Part shown: piece by piece, positions 9,119-19,300 of the stretch
Numbering within the stretch: the stretch's first letter is position 1
Layout: every line of letters starts with the position of its first letter
Assembly (NCBI GenBank): GCA_020431405.1
Contig: JAGQIK010000037.1
Location: 1-53,667 of the forward strand
DNA from: Myxococcales bacterium
GTDB lineage: Bacteria; Myxococcota_A; Polyangia; GCA-2747355
Direction: 5' to 3'
DNA length: 53,667 nucleotides
Notes under the pieces: generated by a model
The model's input: the letters and a program-made list of their open reading frames with translations, nothing else
The model's database searches: none
What the model was told of the DNA's origin: nothing
Made by a program: the position numbers and the translations under genes

Positions 9119-10862
9119 CATCGAGGGCCCTCACGACCTGCGCAGGCTCGACCTGGGCGAGCTCGCCGAGGTCGCGCGCGAGCTGCGCGAGCTGATCCTC
9201 GAGACCATCCTGCGCAACGGTGGCCACCTCGGCGCGGCCATGGGCGCCGTCGAGCTCACCATCGCCGCGCACTATTGCTTCGAGTCACCGCGCGACCGCA
9301 TCGTCTGGGACGTCGGCCATCAGGGACACGCGCACAAGATCCTCACCGGTCGCCGCGATACGTTCGATAGCATCAAGCGCGAAGGTGGCCTCTCGGGCTT
9401 TCTCAAGCGCAGCGAGAGCGAGCACGACATCTTCGGCGCGGGTCACGCCTCGACCTCGATCTCGGCCGCGCTCGGCGTACGCGAAGGCATGCGCCTGGCA
9501 CAGGCCAGCGGAAGCGTCGTAGCGATCATCGGCGATGGCGCGCTCACCGGCGGCATGGCCTTCGAGGCGCTCAACAACGCCGGCGCCCTCGCGCGCGATC
9601 TAATCGTCGTGCTCAACGACAACGGGATGTCGATCAGCCCCAACGTCGGCGCCGTCTCGGAGCCGCGCGCGCTCTTCGAGAGCATGGGCTTTGCCTACCT
9701 CGGCCCTGTCGACGGCCACGACATCGCCGCGCTGGTGCGCGCCTTCGAGCAGGCCAAGACCTTCGACACGCCGGTGGTGGTGCACGCGTTGACACGCAAA
9801 GGCGAAGGTGTCCCCGACGTAGACGCGGATCCGCAGCGCTTTCACGTCGTGCCGCCAGCACGCGCCGCCGCCACCTCCTCAGCAGCCGCCGCCGACACGC
9901 CGCCGAGCGCGCCAACCTACACGCAGATATTTGCCGAAACGCTCTGCGACGCCGCTGCGCGCGACCCGCGCGTCGTCGCGATCACCGCGGCGATGCCCCA
10001 CGGCACGGGCCTCTACAGCTTCCAGCAGCGCTTCCCCGGCCGCTTCTACGACGTCGGTATCGCCGAGCAGCACGCCGTGACCTTCGCCGCGGGCCTCGCG
10101 GTGGAGGGCTTTCGCCCGGTTGTCGCGATCTACTCGACGTTCTTGCAGCGCGCCTTCGACCAGGTGATGCACGACGTCTGCCTGCAGCGGCTGCCCGTGA
10201 CGATCTGCATGGACCGCGCAGGCATCGTCGGCGCCGACGGGCCGACGCACCACGGCGTGTTCGACATCGGCTACCTGCGCATGCTGCCCGAGCTCGCGCT
10301 GCTCGCGCCCAAGGACGAAGACGAGCTGCGCCACATGCTGCTCACCGCCATCGAGTGCGGTCGCCCGGTGGCCTTGCGTTGGCCGCGCGGAAGCGGCGTC
10401 GGCGCGAGGCTCGAAGGCCCTGCGTGTGCGCTGCCGTGGGGCGGCGCCGAGCTTTTGCGCGAGAGCGGCGACGATCTGCTCGTCATCGCGGCCGGACCAC
10501 TGGTCTACGAGGCGCTCGCCGCCTGCGAGGCGCTCGCGACGCGCGGCGTGGGATCGACGGTGATCAACGCGCGCTTCATCAAACCGCTCGACGAGGCGCT
10601 GCTCTGCGAGCACATCGCCCGCGCCAACGTCGTGCTCACGCTCGAGGACAACGCGCTCGCCGGCGGCTTTGGCTCGGCCGTGCTCGAGCTGTGCGAGACG
10701 CGCGGGCTGCGCCCCAAGCTGCGGCGCCTCGGAATCCCCGATCGCTTCGTACCCCACGGCGACGTCGCGAGCCTGCGCCGCCAATGCGGCCTCGATCGCG
10801 CCTCGATCATCGAACGCTACGGCGAGCTTTGCACCTCGGCGCGCGTCGTATCGCTGGCCTAG
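9102..10862 (+). CDS. dxs: 1-deoxy-D-xylulose-5-phosphate synthase
   Basis: A 586-residue thiamine-diphosphate enzyme catalysing the first step of the MEP pathway (pyruvate + glyceraldehyde 3-phosphate). Landmarks: W-D-V-G-H-Q-G-H-A-H-K-I-L-T-G-R, G-H-A-S-T-S-I-S-A, the ThDP/Mg motif G-D-G-A-L-T-G-G-M-A-F-E-A-L-N-N, G-P-V-D-G-H-D, I-A-E-Q-H-A-V-T-F-A-A-G-L and D-R-A-G-I-V-G-A-D-G-P-T-H-H-G. It is shorter than the usual 620-640 residues. The loop between N-V-G-A-V and F-E-S-M-G-F, about 45 residues in E. coli Dxs, is almost absent. The GTG start lies inside the end of ispA; the frame is open further upstream but there it only shadows ispA. Confidence 0.94.
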   Translation: MAHLPSIEGPHDLRRLDLGELAEVARELRELILETILRNGGHLGAAMGAVELTIAAHYCFESPRDRIVWDVGHQGHAHKILTGRRDTFDSIKREGGLSGFLKRSESEHDIFGAGHASTSISAALGVREGMRLAQASGSVVAIIGDGALTGGMAFEALNNAGALARDLIVVLNDNGMSISPNVGAVSEPRALFESMGFAYLGPVDGHDIAALVRAFEQAKTFDTPVVVHALTRKGEGVPDVDADPQRFHVVPPARAAATSSAAAADTPPSAPTYTQIFAETLCDAAARDPRVVAITAAMPHGTGLYSFQQRFPGRFYDVGIAEQHAVTFAAGLAVEGFRPVVAIYSTFLQRAFDQVMHDVCLQRLPVTICMDRAGIVGADGPTHHGVFDIGYLRMLPELALLAPKDEDELRHMLLTAIECGRPVALRWPRGSGVGARLEGPACALPWGGAELLRESGDDLLVIAAGPLVYEALAACEALATRGVGSTVINARFIKPLDEALLCEHIARANVVLTLEDNALAGGFGSAVLELCETRGLRPKLRRLGIPDRFVPHGDVASLRRQCGLDRASIIERYGELCTSARVVSLA

Positions 10863-11962
10863 TGCTAGCACGCGCGCTGCTCGGCGCCGCCGTGCTGCTC
10901 TGCGGCAGCAGCGGCTGCTCGTCACGCAGCCTGCTTTCGCCGCGCGCGATCTTCGACCGCCGGAGCTTCGCCTTCGACGTCGCCACCACGCCCGGCGGCG
11001 ACGTGGTGTGCGCCCTGCTCGAAGGTGGGCGCTACCGGCTGGCGCGTTTCGCGCGCGGCGGCGCCCGCCGCGCCACCATCGACATCGCCGCCGCCGAGGC
11101 CTGGGTCTACGACGTCGCGGTCAGCGCCGACGGCAAGCGTGCAGCGTTGGCGGCGCGCCAGCTGGGCGGCATCAACGAGCGTCCGCGCTCCAAGCTCGTC
11201 GCGTCGGGGCTCGTCGTGCGGGTCGACCTCGAGCGGCGTCGCGTGCTGGCGCGCCATCGCCTCGCCCGCCCCGCACGCGCCGTGCGCTTCGCGCCCGACG
11301 GCGCGCTCTTGGTCGGGCTCGAAGCCGGCCCCGGCGAGCGCGGGCTCTTGTGCCGCATCAGCGCGCGCGGCGAGCAGCGCTGCGTCTCGGCCCACGACGC
11401 GACGGTCAGCGCCCTCGCCACGACGAGCACGCAGCTGATCTCCGGCTCGTGGGATCGCACGGTGCGCCTGTGGCGCTTCGACCTGACGCCGGCGCCGCAG
11501 CGGGCTCGCCTGACGACCGGCGGCATCGTCAACGCCCTCGACGCGCGCGATGATCTGCTCGCCATCGCCACCAGCGACCAGCCACCGCGCCGCAGCCAAG
11601 CGCTTGTCGACGCCGAAAAACGCGGCGACCACCGGCGTGGGCCGCTGCGCGGCGCCGTCGAGCTGTGGCAGCTCGGCAGCCGCACGCGCCGCTACCGCAC
11701 GCCGCTGCACCACGTCGCCGCCAGCGCGGTCGCCCTGCTAGACACGCGTGACGCGCCTCGAACCCTGCCTCTTGTGGCCAGCGGCGGCTGGGATTTCCGC
11801 GTCGTCGTCTCGCGCGGAGCACGGGTGCTGGGTCGGCTCGAAGGCCTCAGTCAGATCGTCACGGGCCTGGCGGCCGCTACACCCCACGGCCTCGCCCTCG
11901 CCGCCTGGAGCGAGAGCGGCTCCAAAACGCCGTCGTGTGCGTTGCTGCGCGTGACACCCTAA
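10862..11962 (+). CDS. Lipoprotein with WD40/beta-propeller-like repeats
   Basis: A 366-residue protein whose GTG overlaps the dxs TAG by one base. It begins with a short hydrophobic signal (L-A-R-A-L-L-G-A-A-V-L-L) and a lipobox-like G-S-S-G-C. The body contains propeller-like blades such as V-Y-D-V-A-V-S-A-D-G-K-R-A-A-L-A, A-V-R-F-A-P-D-G-A-L-L-V-G and L-I-S-G-S-W-D-R-T-V-R-L-W-R-F. The last is a clear WD40 repeat ending in R-L-W. It is probably an outer- or inner-membrane-anchored scaffold; partners are unknown. Position suggests co-transcription with dxs but no functional link is evident. Confidence 0.8.
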   Translation: MLARALLGAAVLLCGSSGCSSRSLLSPRAIFDRRSFAFDVATTPGGDVVCALLEGGRYRLARFARGGARRATIDIAAAEAWVYDVAVSADGKRAALAARQLGGINERPRSKLVASGLVVRVDLERRRVLARHRLARPARAVRFAPDGALLVGLEAGPGERGLLCRISARGEQRCVSAHDATVSALATTSTQLISGSWDRTVRLWRFDLTPAPQRARLTTGGIVNALDARDDLLAIATSDQPPRRSQALVDAEKRGDHRRGPLRGAVELWQLGSRTRRYRTPLHHVAASAVALLDTRDAPRTLPLVASGGWDFRVVVSRGARVLGRLEGLSQIVTGLAAATPHGLALAAWSESGSKTPSCALLRVTP

Positions 11963-12046
11963 AGCTACGGTGATGTCCGTCGTTGTAAGGTAGCGAGATT
12001 GCGCGTCGCACCGAGTTAGACGTACGATTAGAAGAGTCGTGTAGGC

Positions 12047-12970
12047 ATGGGCGATAAGGGCTTCAATAGCGATGAGATAACCGTCATCACCACGATGACG
12101 GCTACGCCGCGCGAAGTGGAAACCGCTCGCTGCGCGCACCTGATCGTGCTGTCGGGGACCAACGTCGGTCAGGTTTATCGCCTCGAGGCCGACGAGGTCA
12201 CCATCGGTCGCGAGGACGGCTCGACGATCCAGCTGATGGACGCGGGCATCTCGCGGCGCCACGCCAGGCTGCGCAAGGACGGCGAAGGCGGCTACCTGCT
12301 CGAGGACGCCGGCAGCCGCAACGGCACCTTCGCCAACAACCGGCGCGTGGAGCGCCGGCACACCCTCGAGGACGGCGACAAGATCCAGGTCGGCGTCATG
12401 ACGATCCTCAAGTTCAGCTACGACGACGAGCTCGAGGCCGACTACGCGCGCAAGATGTACGACGCCGCGCTGCGCGACGGGCTCACCGGCGTCTTCAATC
12501 GGCGCTACTTCGACGACCGGCTCGCCTCGGAGCTGGCCTTCAGCTCGCGCCACAACAAGGCGCTGGCGCTGCTGCTGATCGACCTCGACCACTTCAAGAG
12601 CGTCAACGACACCCACGGCCACCCGGCCGGCGACAAGATCCTGATCGGCTTCGGCAAGCTGCTGCAGTCGATCATCCGCGCCGAAGACGTGCTCGCGCGC
12701 TATGGCGGCGAAGAGTTCGTGATCCTCTGTCGCGACACCGACGTGATGAAGGCCTCGATCCTGGCCGAGCGCATCCGGCACGCCGCGGCGTCACACTACT
12801 ACCACGTCGAAAGCGCGCGCCTGCAGGTCACCGTCAGCATCGGCGTCGTGGCCGTACCCGACCAGGGCATCGACTCGCCCGCCGAGATGGTCGACGCCGC
12901 AGACGGGGCCCTCTACCAAGCCAAGTCGAAGGGCCGCAACTGCGTGATCACGCGGCGGCCGCGCAGCTAG
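12047..12970 (+). CDS. FHA-domain diguanylate cyclase (GGDEF)
   Basis: A 307-residue cytoplasmic protein. The FHA domain (about 25-125) has V-T-I-G-R-E-D, G-I-S-R-R-H-A-R-L and D-A-G-S-R-N-G-T-F-A-N for phosphothreonine binding. The GGDEF domain (about 145-305) has D-x-L-T-G-V-F-N-R-R-Y, D-L-D-H-F-K-S-V-N-D-T-H-G-H and the active-site Y-G-G-E-E-F. An inhibitory I-site R-A-E-D lies exactly five residues before G-G-E-E-F. It is therefore predicted to make c-di-GMP under phospho-protein control and product feedback. A second protein of the same architecture is at 30,316. A weak GG-N10-GC motif is at 11,989-12,002. Confidence 0.92.
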   Translation: MGDKGFNSDEITVITTMTATPREVETARCAHLIVLSGTNVGQVYRLEADEVTIGREDGSTIQLMDAGISRRHARLRKDGEGGYLLEDAGSRNGTFANNRRVERRHTLEDGDKIQVGVMTILKFSYDDELEADYARKMYDAALRDGLTGVFNRRYFDDRLASELAFSSRHNKALALLLIDLDHFKSVNDTHGHPAGDKILIGFGKLLQSIIRAEDVLARYGGEEFVILCRDTDVMKASILAERIRHAAASHYYHVESARLQVTVSIGVVAVPDQGIDSPAEMVDAADGALYQAKSKGRNCVITRRPRS

Positions 12971-12997
12971 CGCCAGCGCGGCTGGTGGCAGCTAGCG
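12963..12997. terminator. Inverted-repeat hairpin between convergent genes
   Basis: The decamer GCAGCTAGCG occurs at 12,963-12,972 and again at 12,988-12,997. Each copy contains a stop codon: TAG of the FHA-GGDEF gene, and TAG of the transglycosylase on the other strand. The two GCTAGC cores are self-complementary, and GCCAGC pairs with GCTGG(T)GGC between them, giving a GC-rich stem without a T-run. A bidirectional terminator role is inferred from position only. Confidence 0.4.
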
Positions 12998-15370
12998 GGC
13001 GCGCGCGGCCGTGCGCCGCCCGCGTTTCTTCTTCGCCCCGAAGGCCCCCATTCGCCCCACGCGCGGCACCTTGAGCGCGAGCCGCGGCAGCTGCGGCCGT
13101 CGGTTATGCAGCACCGCATAAGCGAAGAGGCTCGCCAGAACACGCTTGGTGTAGCGCCGCGTCTGCCGGTAGGGGATGCGCTCGACCAGCTCGTCGAGCG
13201 CGAGACCGCGAAAGCGGCGCAGCCACTTGTTCACCGCCCCGCCGCCGGCGTTGTATCCGGCGATGGCCAGCGGCGAAGTGCGCCCGAAGCGCTTGTATAG
13301 CCAGCCAAGAAAGTACGCGCCGAGCTTGATGTTGGTCGCCGGGTCGTGCAGGGCACGACGATCGACGCGCAGCTTGAAGCGCCGCGCGGCGCGCCGTGCC
13401 GTGGGCAGGATCAGCTGCATCAGCCCCACGGCGTTGGCATACGACTCGACGCTCGGCCGAAAGCCGCTCTCCTCGCGCATGATCGCGCGCACCAGCTCCG
13501 GCGGCAGCCGATTGGCGTTCGCCTCGCGCTCCACGTAGGGGGCGAAGGCGCGCGGGAAGGAGACCTTCCAGCGCCGATAGTTCTCGCCCAGCGGATAGTC
13601 GCGCTGGTAGCGCCGATCGCGGCTGCGCGGCACCTGGTGCGAGCGCGCCCAGTCGCCAGCGCGATCGAAAAGCACGGCGGCGAACCACATGCGCTTGGCC
13701 GACACGCCGCGCGTGCGCAGGCCCGCGCGCGCGAGCTCGCTGGCGGCGATGTTGCCGAAGCCGAGCCGCAGAAGCTCGATTCCGCGCTTGAAGTACGGGC
13801 TCGCGACCAGCTGGCGATCCACCGAGAAGCGCCAGCGGCCAGCCTTGCGCCCCGTCCGCGCCACCAGCTGACGCCACAGCTTGCCGTAGGTGCCGGCATG
13901 GCGCTCGCGCAGCCGGTTGAACGACTGCAGCGCGTAGTAGGACAGCGGGTACTCGCGCGCCGCCTTGGCGTAGAGAGCTCGCGCCTGCTTGCGCTTGCGC
14001 AGCCGATCGAGGATGCGCGCCTTCCAGTAGAGCGCGCGGCCCTCCTCGAAGTAGTAGCGCGGCGGGCCGAGCTTCTGCAGCGTGGTGTCGAGATAGCGCA
14101 GGGCCTCGGCGTAGCGTTTGCCGAGATAGGCTTCGCGCGCTAGCCGCCACAACGCTTCGCGCGCCATATCCCCGCTGGGGTGCTTTTTGGGCAACACGCG
14201 CAGCACCGAGCGGAACAGCGGCAGCTTCTTGGCGTCCTGATAGGCCAGCGCCGCGTAGAGGCGCGCGTCGTCGGCGAAGCTGTGCTTGGGAAACGCCTTC
14301 TCCAGCGCGAGGTACTTCTTCGCCGCCTCGCTGTAGCGTCCCTTCGCCGCGTAGCCGCGCGCCTCCTTGTACAGCGCGCGAACCTGCGTGGCCTGATCCT
14401 TGGCTTTGCGGCACAGCGCCGCCGCGCGCGCGAACAACGGTGCCGCGCGCCAGCGCTTGCGCGCCTTGAAGACGCTGTTGGCGCGCCGGAAGGCCGCGGT
14501 GCAGCGCCGGCGTGCGTCGAGCGTGCGGCTCTGCAGCAGCTTGGCGTACGCGAGCTCGCTGCGGCGATTGCGCATGTTCCAGTAGAGCGCGTGCGCTCGC
14601 AGCCACTGTTCCTTGTCGGTGAGCCGCGCCGCCGCGGCACCGCCCTTGACGCGGCGCGCCAAGAGGCGCAAGCGCTGCTCGGCGCGCGCGGCGAAGCGTG
14701 ACAGCGGCGCACGCACCAGCACGCGCTTGTAGGCCTGCAGCGCGTCCATGCCCTTGGATGGCCCGAGCGCCTCGAAGGCCTCGCCGATGCGGAAGCTCGC
14801 GCGCCCGCGATAGGCGCCGCCTGGCCAGCGCTTGAGATACTCGAGCCACAGCGCCGCGACCTCGCTGTGATGCGACAGCTCGCGCATCGCCTTGGCGCGC
14901 GCCACGATCGCCTGGGCGTGCAGCACCGAGCCATCCGTGATCAGCGCCGCCACGCGGGCCGCGTCGGCGTGCTTGCCCAGCCCGGCTAGCGCACGGGCGC
15001 GATAGAGCCGATGGTAGTCGACCAGCAGCGGGTAGCTCTTCTCGAGGCGGGCGAAGCGCGCCTCGGCGCCAGCGTAGTCCTTCTGGTCGAGCAGCGCCCA
15101 AGCCAGCACGAAGGAGAGCTGGTTGCGGTGCGCGACGCGCCGGCGCCGCAGGTGCTTGCTCAACACCGCCACCACGTCTGCGCTGCGATCGCCGACGAGC
15201 GCGGCCCGCGCCGTGCGCGCCGCCTTGCTGCGCGACAGGTAGCTCGAAAGCGAGCGCACGTCGAATGTGACCTGTGCGCCGCGGCGAGCGCGCGCTACGC
15301 CCTCCCCGCCCGCCACGGCGGCGGCGAGCGGAGCGAACAACAGCAGCGGGGCAAGCGCGAGACGTCTCAC
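12992..15370 (-). CDS. Soluble lytic murein transglycosylase (Slt family) with TPR-like repeats
   Basis: A 792-residue exported protein. A signal peptide (R-R-L-A-L-A-P-L-L-L-F-A-P-L-A-A-A-V-A-G) is followed by about 500 residues of Arg/Ala-rich TPR-like helices (A-L-A-Y-Q-D-A-K, Y-K-E-A-R-G-Y-A-A-K-G-R-Y). The C-terminal SLT domain has I-M-R-E-E-S-G-F with the catalytic Glu, A-N-A-V-G-L-M-Q-L, P-A-T-N-I-K-L-G-A-Y-F-L and A-I-A-G-Y-N-A-G-G-G-A-V. It would cleave peptidoglycan glycan strands. Two GTG codons compete: 15,376 abuts an AAGGT purine run, while 15,370 lies about seven bases from it and is preferred. It follows the pil cluster in the same direction, so a role in opening the wall for the pilus is possible but unproven. 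Confidence 0.9.
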   Translation of the reverse strand: MRRLALAPLLLFAPLAAAVAGGEGVARARRGAQVTFDVRSLSSYLSRSKAARTARAALVGDRSADVVAVLSKHLRRRRVAHRNQLSFVLAWALLDQKDYAGAEARFARLEKSYPLLVDYHRLYRARALAGLGKHADAARVAALITDGSVLHAQAIVARAKAMRELSHHSEVAALWLEYLKRWPGGAYRGRASFRIGEAFEALGPSKGMDALQAYKRVLVRAPLSRFAARAEQRLRLLARRVKGGAAAARLTDKEQWLRAHALYWNMRNRRSELAYAKLLQSRTLDARRRCTAAFRRANSVFKARKRWRAAPLFARAAALCRKAKDQATQVRALYKEARGYAAKGRYSEAAKKYLALEKAFPKHSFADDARLYAALAYQDAKKLPLFRSVLRVLPKKHPSGDMAREALWRLAREAYLGKRYAEALRYLDTTLQKLGPPRYYFEEGRALYWKARILDRLRKRKQARALYAKAAREYPLSYYALQSFNRLRERHAGTYGKLWRQLVARTGRKAGRWRFSVDRQLVASPYFKRGIELLRLGFGNIAASELARAGLRTRGVSAKRMWFAAVLFDRAGDWARSHQVPRSRDRRYQRDYPLGENYRRWKVSFPRAFAPYVEREANANRLPPELVRAIMREESGFRPSVESYANAVGLMQLILPTARRAARRFKLRVDRRALHDPATNIKLGAYFLGWLYKRFGRTSPLAIAGYNAGGGAVNKWLRRFRGLALDELVERIPYRQTRRYTKRVLASLFAYAVLHNRRPQLPRLALKVPRVGRMGAFGAKKKRGRRTAARAR

Positions 15371-15476
15371 GAGCACTACCTTAATACGCGCGCTCGCGGA
15401 GCGTCTGCCTCGGATGTGGGGTCGTATCGGGGAGAGTATCGCGGGAGAGGGGCTTTGCTCGCGCGCGCGGTCCAGG

Positions 15477-15527
15477 AGCGAGTTGCCTAGAGCGAGTTGC
15501 CTAGAGCGAGTTGCCTAGAGCGAGTTG
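15477..15527. repeat. Tandem repeat of a 14-bp unit carrying a stop codon
   Basis: The unit AGCGAGTTGCCTAG occurs three times in a row (15,477-15,490, 15,491-15,504, 15,505-15,518), followed by a nine-base partial copy (15,519-15,527). Read on the minus strand, the last codons of the lipoprotein gene (N-S-L-stop) supply the first unit, so the gene's stop region has been copied downstream. A likely origin is replication slippage. Confidence 0.85.
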
Positions 15528-16282
15528 TCGGTCAGGCAGCGCAGCGAGCCGGAGCCCACGCCGCAGCAGGCGAGCGGCTCGTCCTGCGGCAAGCCGCACG
15601 CATTGGTCGTGTACTTCGGCACGTCGGCCGGATCGACGTTGGCGTCGAGCGGACAGGGCGTGACGTTCTGCACCAGACAGCCATTGCACAGCTCCACCGC
15701 GTAGACGAACTCGGCGCCCTCGATCTCGGAGCTGGTGCCGAGGCGCACGGCGATGGCCTGCACCGTCGCGACGATGATCGGCGAGGCTTGCGCCGGGATC
15801 GTCACGTTCTGCACGAGCGAATCGGGGATGATCTTGACCGCAGTCGCACGCTCGGGCGTGTTCGGCGCCAGCAGCCCCGACGTGGGTACCGAGAAGTTGG
15901 TCACGTTGGCCGGCAGGTTGCCGGTGGCCTCGGCCGGCAGATCGCTGATGTCGAGCTTGACGCGAAACTCGCGCAGCATGAACGAGTTGGTCTCGGGCTG
16001 CGCCGCGTTGGTCGCCTGGCTCGACAAGATCGTCGACCGCACGAGCGGATAGAGCGTGTAGCCACGCCCGAGGCTCACATCGAGCAGACCCGAGGGTCTG
16101 AACAGCGCGTTGGCGCCAGTGCTGACGGTGCACGTGTTGTCCGGCACCTGGTTCTGCACGATGAAGAGCGAGTGGTCGTCGACGCAGCCACTGCTGCTCG
16201 CGACGAGCGCGACCAGGAGCGCCGCCCCAGGAATCAGTCGCCACAACGCCGCGGCGGGACTTGCAGTGCGCCCTCGCGTCAT
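15515..16282 (-). CDS. Cysteine-containing lipoprotein of unknown function, tail of the pil cluster
   Basis: A 255-residue protein with a lipoprotein signal (L-I-P-G-A-A-L-L-V-A-L-V-A, lipobox S-S-S-G-C). An excellent AGGAGG site eight bases upstream fixes the ATG at 16,282. The mature part reads C-V-D-D-H-S-L-F-I-V-Q-N-Q-V-P and contains C-N-G-C, C-P-L and C-C-G-V-G-S-G-S-L-R-C near the C-terminus, consistent with disulfides. I do not recognise a domain. It begins 37 bases after the pilQ stop and probably shares its transcript, so an accessory role at the outer membrane is plausible. A tandem repeat surrounds the stop codon. Confidence 0.82.
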   Translation of the reverse strand: MTRGRTASPAAALWRLIPGAALLVALVASSSGCVDDHSLFIVQNQVPDNTCTVSTGANALFRPSGLLDVSLGRGYTLYPLVRSTILSSQATNAAQPETNSFMLREFRVKLDISDLPAEATGNLPANVTNFSVPTSGLLAPNTPERATAVKIIPDSLVQNVTIPAQASPIIVATVQAIAVRLGTSSEIEGAEFVYAVELCNGCLVQNVTPCPLDANVDPADVPKYTTNACGLPQDEPLACCGVGSGSLRCLTDNSL

Positions 16283-16319
16283 CGCTTCCTCCTGTGTAGT
16301 TCTAGATCGTAGCATAGCG

Positions 16320-19300
16320 TTAGCGCCCGATGCTCTGCGCGCGGTTGATGATGCGCGGCGTGATGAAGACGAGGACTTCTTCGCGGTCGCTGGTGTCGCG
16401 ACGTTTCTTGAACAGCCAGCCGAGGATCGGGATCTCCGCGAACCACGGGACCTTGTTCCAGCTGCGGCCATCGCGTGTCGTATAGATGCCGCCGATCACC
16501 GACGTCTCCCCATCCTTGACCAACATCTCGGTGCGGGCCTCCTTGGTGAGGATCGTGGGGTCGCCGCGAGGACCGGTGTTGACGAAGTCCGGCTCGTTTC
16601 GCGTGACGTTGATCTTCATGATCACGCTGCCATCGGCGGTGACGTGCGGACGGACGGTGAGGTCCAGTCGCGCGTCGCGGAACTGCGTCTGCACGCCGTT
16701 GGCGCTGACCTGCGAGAACGGGATCGTGACGCCCTGAGAGATACGCGCCTGGACGTTGTCGAGGGTCGTGATCTTGGGCGCGGAGACGATGCGGATCGTA
16801 CCGGTGGCCTCTGCCGCGGAGAGCCGCAGGTTGAGGTTGAAGTTGCCCGACAGCGAGCCGAGCGTGAGGCCGAGGGCGGCACCGGAGTTGAGGCCCGTGG
16901 CCGCCGGCATGTTGACGACGAAGTTGGGGTTGGCAGCCGAGCCGAGCAGCAGGCCCGCAGTCGGCGTGTTGCCGTCGGTGGTGCCGCCGCCGATGCCGAT
17001 CTGGTTGGGGAACACCAGGCCGGTAGAGTTGCCGTTGGCCGGCGACGCCGTGAAGGCGGCGCCCCACTGGATGCCGAACTCCTGCGAGAAGTTGCTGCGA
17101 GCCTCGACGATGCGCGCCTCGATCAAGACCTGCGGGGTCTGCGTATCGAGGTTTCGGATCATGCGCTCCATCAGGTTGAGGTTCTGAGCGATGTCGCGCG
17201 CGATGACCATGTTGGTGCGCGCGTCGTAGGTCAGCTTGCCGCGCGGGCTGATCGTGTAGCGCAGCTTGGCCAACACGTCCTGAGCCTGCGCGTAGCTGAG
17301 CGGGATCAAGCGCGTCTCGAGCGGCTGCAGCAACAGCACCTGCTTCTGGCGCGCGAGCTCGGCCTCGCGCTCCTTCTCGAGGTCGGCGCGCGGCGCGACG
17401 CGAAGCAGGTTGCCTTCGCGGACCATGCCCATGCCTTTGGCGCGCAGGATGACGTCGAGCGCCTGGTCCCAGGGCACGTTCTTCATGCGGATCGTCACGC
17501 GGCCCTGCACGGCGTCGCTGGTGACGATGTTGACGTTGCCGACGTCGGAGAGCAGTCGCAGGATGTTGTGGATGTCGGCGTCCTTGAAGTCGAGGTCGAT
17601 GCGGCGACCGCGATAGCGGCGGCGGCGGAAGCGGCGCGCGCGCGTGCGAGCGCCAGCGACCTTGGTGCCGCCGTACTCCACGGTGCGGCTGCGAACATGC
17701 GCCGCGCGCTTGTCCGCCGGCTGCGCGTCGGCGCTGGCGACCTTCTTGGCGAAGCGCCAGATCAACGTGTCGCCCTTGCGGTAGACGCTGTGAGCAGGCG
17801 CGCCGTCGAGCGCCACGCGCACGCGCACCACGCCGTTTTCGTCGGCGGCGTACGAGCTGACGCGCGTGACCGGGCCGTGGAAGGCGCTCGTGTCGAGCGT
17901 GCGTTGCAGGATGCGCGGCAGGCTGGCGCCGCTGAGCAGCAGCTCCGCGCCCTTGCTTCCGCTGAGGATGCGATGCGAGACGGCCCCGTCGAGGCGCACG
18001 ACCACGCGGGCGTCGCGCCGGCCGTCGACGAAGCTGACGTTGCGCACGCGCGCCGTCGCAGCCTTGGCCTCGCGGCGGGCGGGCGGCGTCGCGCTCTGTC
18101 CGGCGGCAAACTTGGCGGTCTGACCGCGGCTGTAGCGCTTGGCCAGACGCGCCAGACGGCGCGCGCGCTGGTCGAGCGCCTCTTTGCGGGCACGCCACGT
18201 CGTCAGCTGCTTGCGCGCGCTGCGCTGGCTGCGACGAAGCGCGTGGCGCGTGCGGTCACGCCGTCGCTTGAGCAGCGCCAGCTTGTGAAGCTCGGCCTTG
18301 CGCGCAGCGCGCGCCGAGGCGAGCGACTTGCGCGTGGCGCGAAGCTCGGCCTGCGCGTGCTCGCGCGCCTTCTCGGCGCGGGCCAGCGCGTCGCGCGTCT
18401 TGGAGAGCTTGGCCCCCGCGCGACGGCGGGCAGCGTCGGCAGCGCGGCGCTTTTTCTCGGCGAGCAGCAGCCCGCGCTCCTCGGCGCGGCGCTTCTTCTC
18501 GGCGACGGCGCGGCGTTGCTCTTCGGCGCGACGGCGGCGCGACGTGCTAGCAAGCGCGCCGCGTGCCGAAGCCAGCTCTCGATGGGTCTTGTCGAGCAGC
18601 GTGCGCGCGGCGAGCTCGGCCGCGCGTGCGCCGGCGAGGCTGCCACGCGTGCGCGAGAGCGCTTGGTCGCTCTGACGCTGCGCCTTCGCCGCGCTGCGCA
18701 GGCGCTTGCCGAGCGCCAGTCGGGCGCTCTCTGCCCGCGCTTGCGCCTGGCGAGCCTCGGCCAGCCGGCGACGCGCGTCAGCGAGCTCGGCCTCGGCGCG
18801 ACGGCGGGCCGTGCCGCGCTTGGCGGCGACCTTCGCGCGCGCGCGTTTGACGGCGACGCGCATGGTGTTGACCGCGAGGCGCGCCTGCGCGGTGATCGTG
18901 CGCTGCTGCTGCAGCTCGTGCTTGACGGTAGCGAGCGCCTGCGTGAGCTGACGCTGCCGCTTGCTGGCCTGTGCCACTTCGGCACGCAGCCGAATGGTCG
19001 TCGCCTTGGCCTGCTGCGCCACACGGCGCTCGCGCTCGACGCGCTCGCGGATGCCGCGCATCTTCTGCGAGAGCGCATGCTCGCGCCGCTTCGAACGGGT
19101 CAGCGCGTTCTGCAGCCGCGCTACGTCCTCGGCCACCGACGCCAGCTTCTGGCGGCGCGAGGCCACCAGCGCCGCAGCGCTCGCCAGCCGGCGCGCCTTG
19201 CGCTGCGCCTCGATCTGCGCCCGCTCGGCCGCCACACGACGCTTTGCCTCTTCGCGCTGACGGCTCAGCGCGCGGCCACGGGCCTTCTCGGCGAGCACAC

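Noticed and set aside
11989-12002. GG-N10-GC motif (AGGTAG-N5-TTGC) upstream of the first FHA-GGDEF gene
   Set aside because: Spacing fits sigma-54 but the -24 element is poor; matches this weak are expected by chance in GC-rich DNA.
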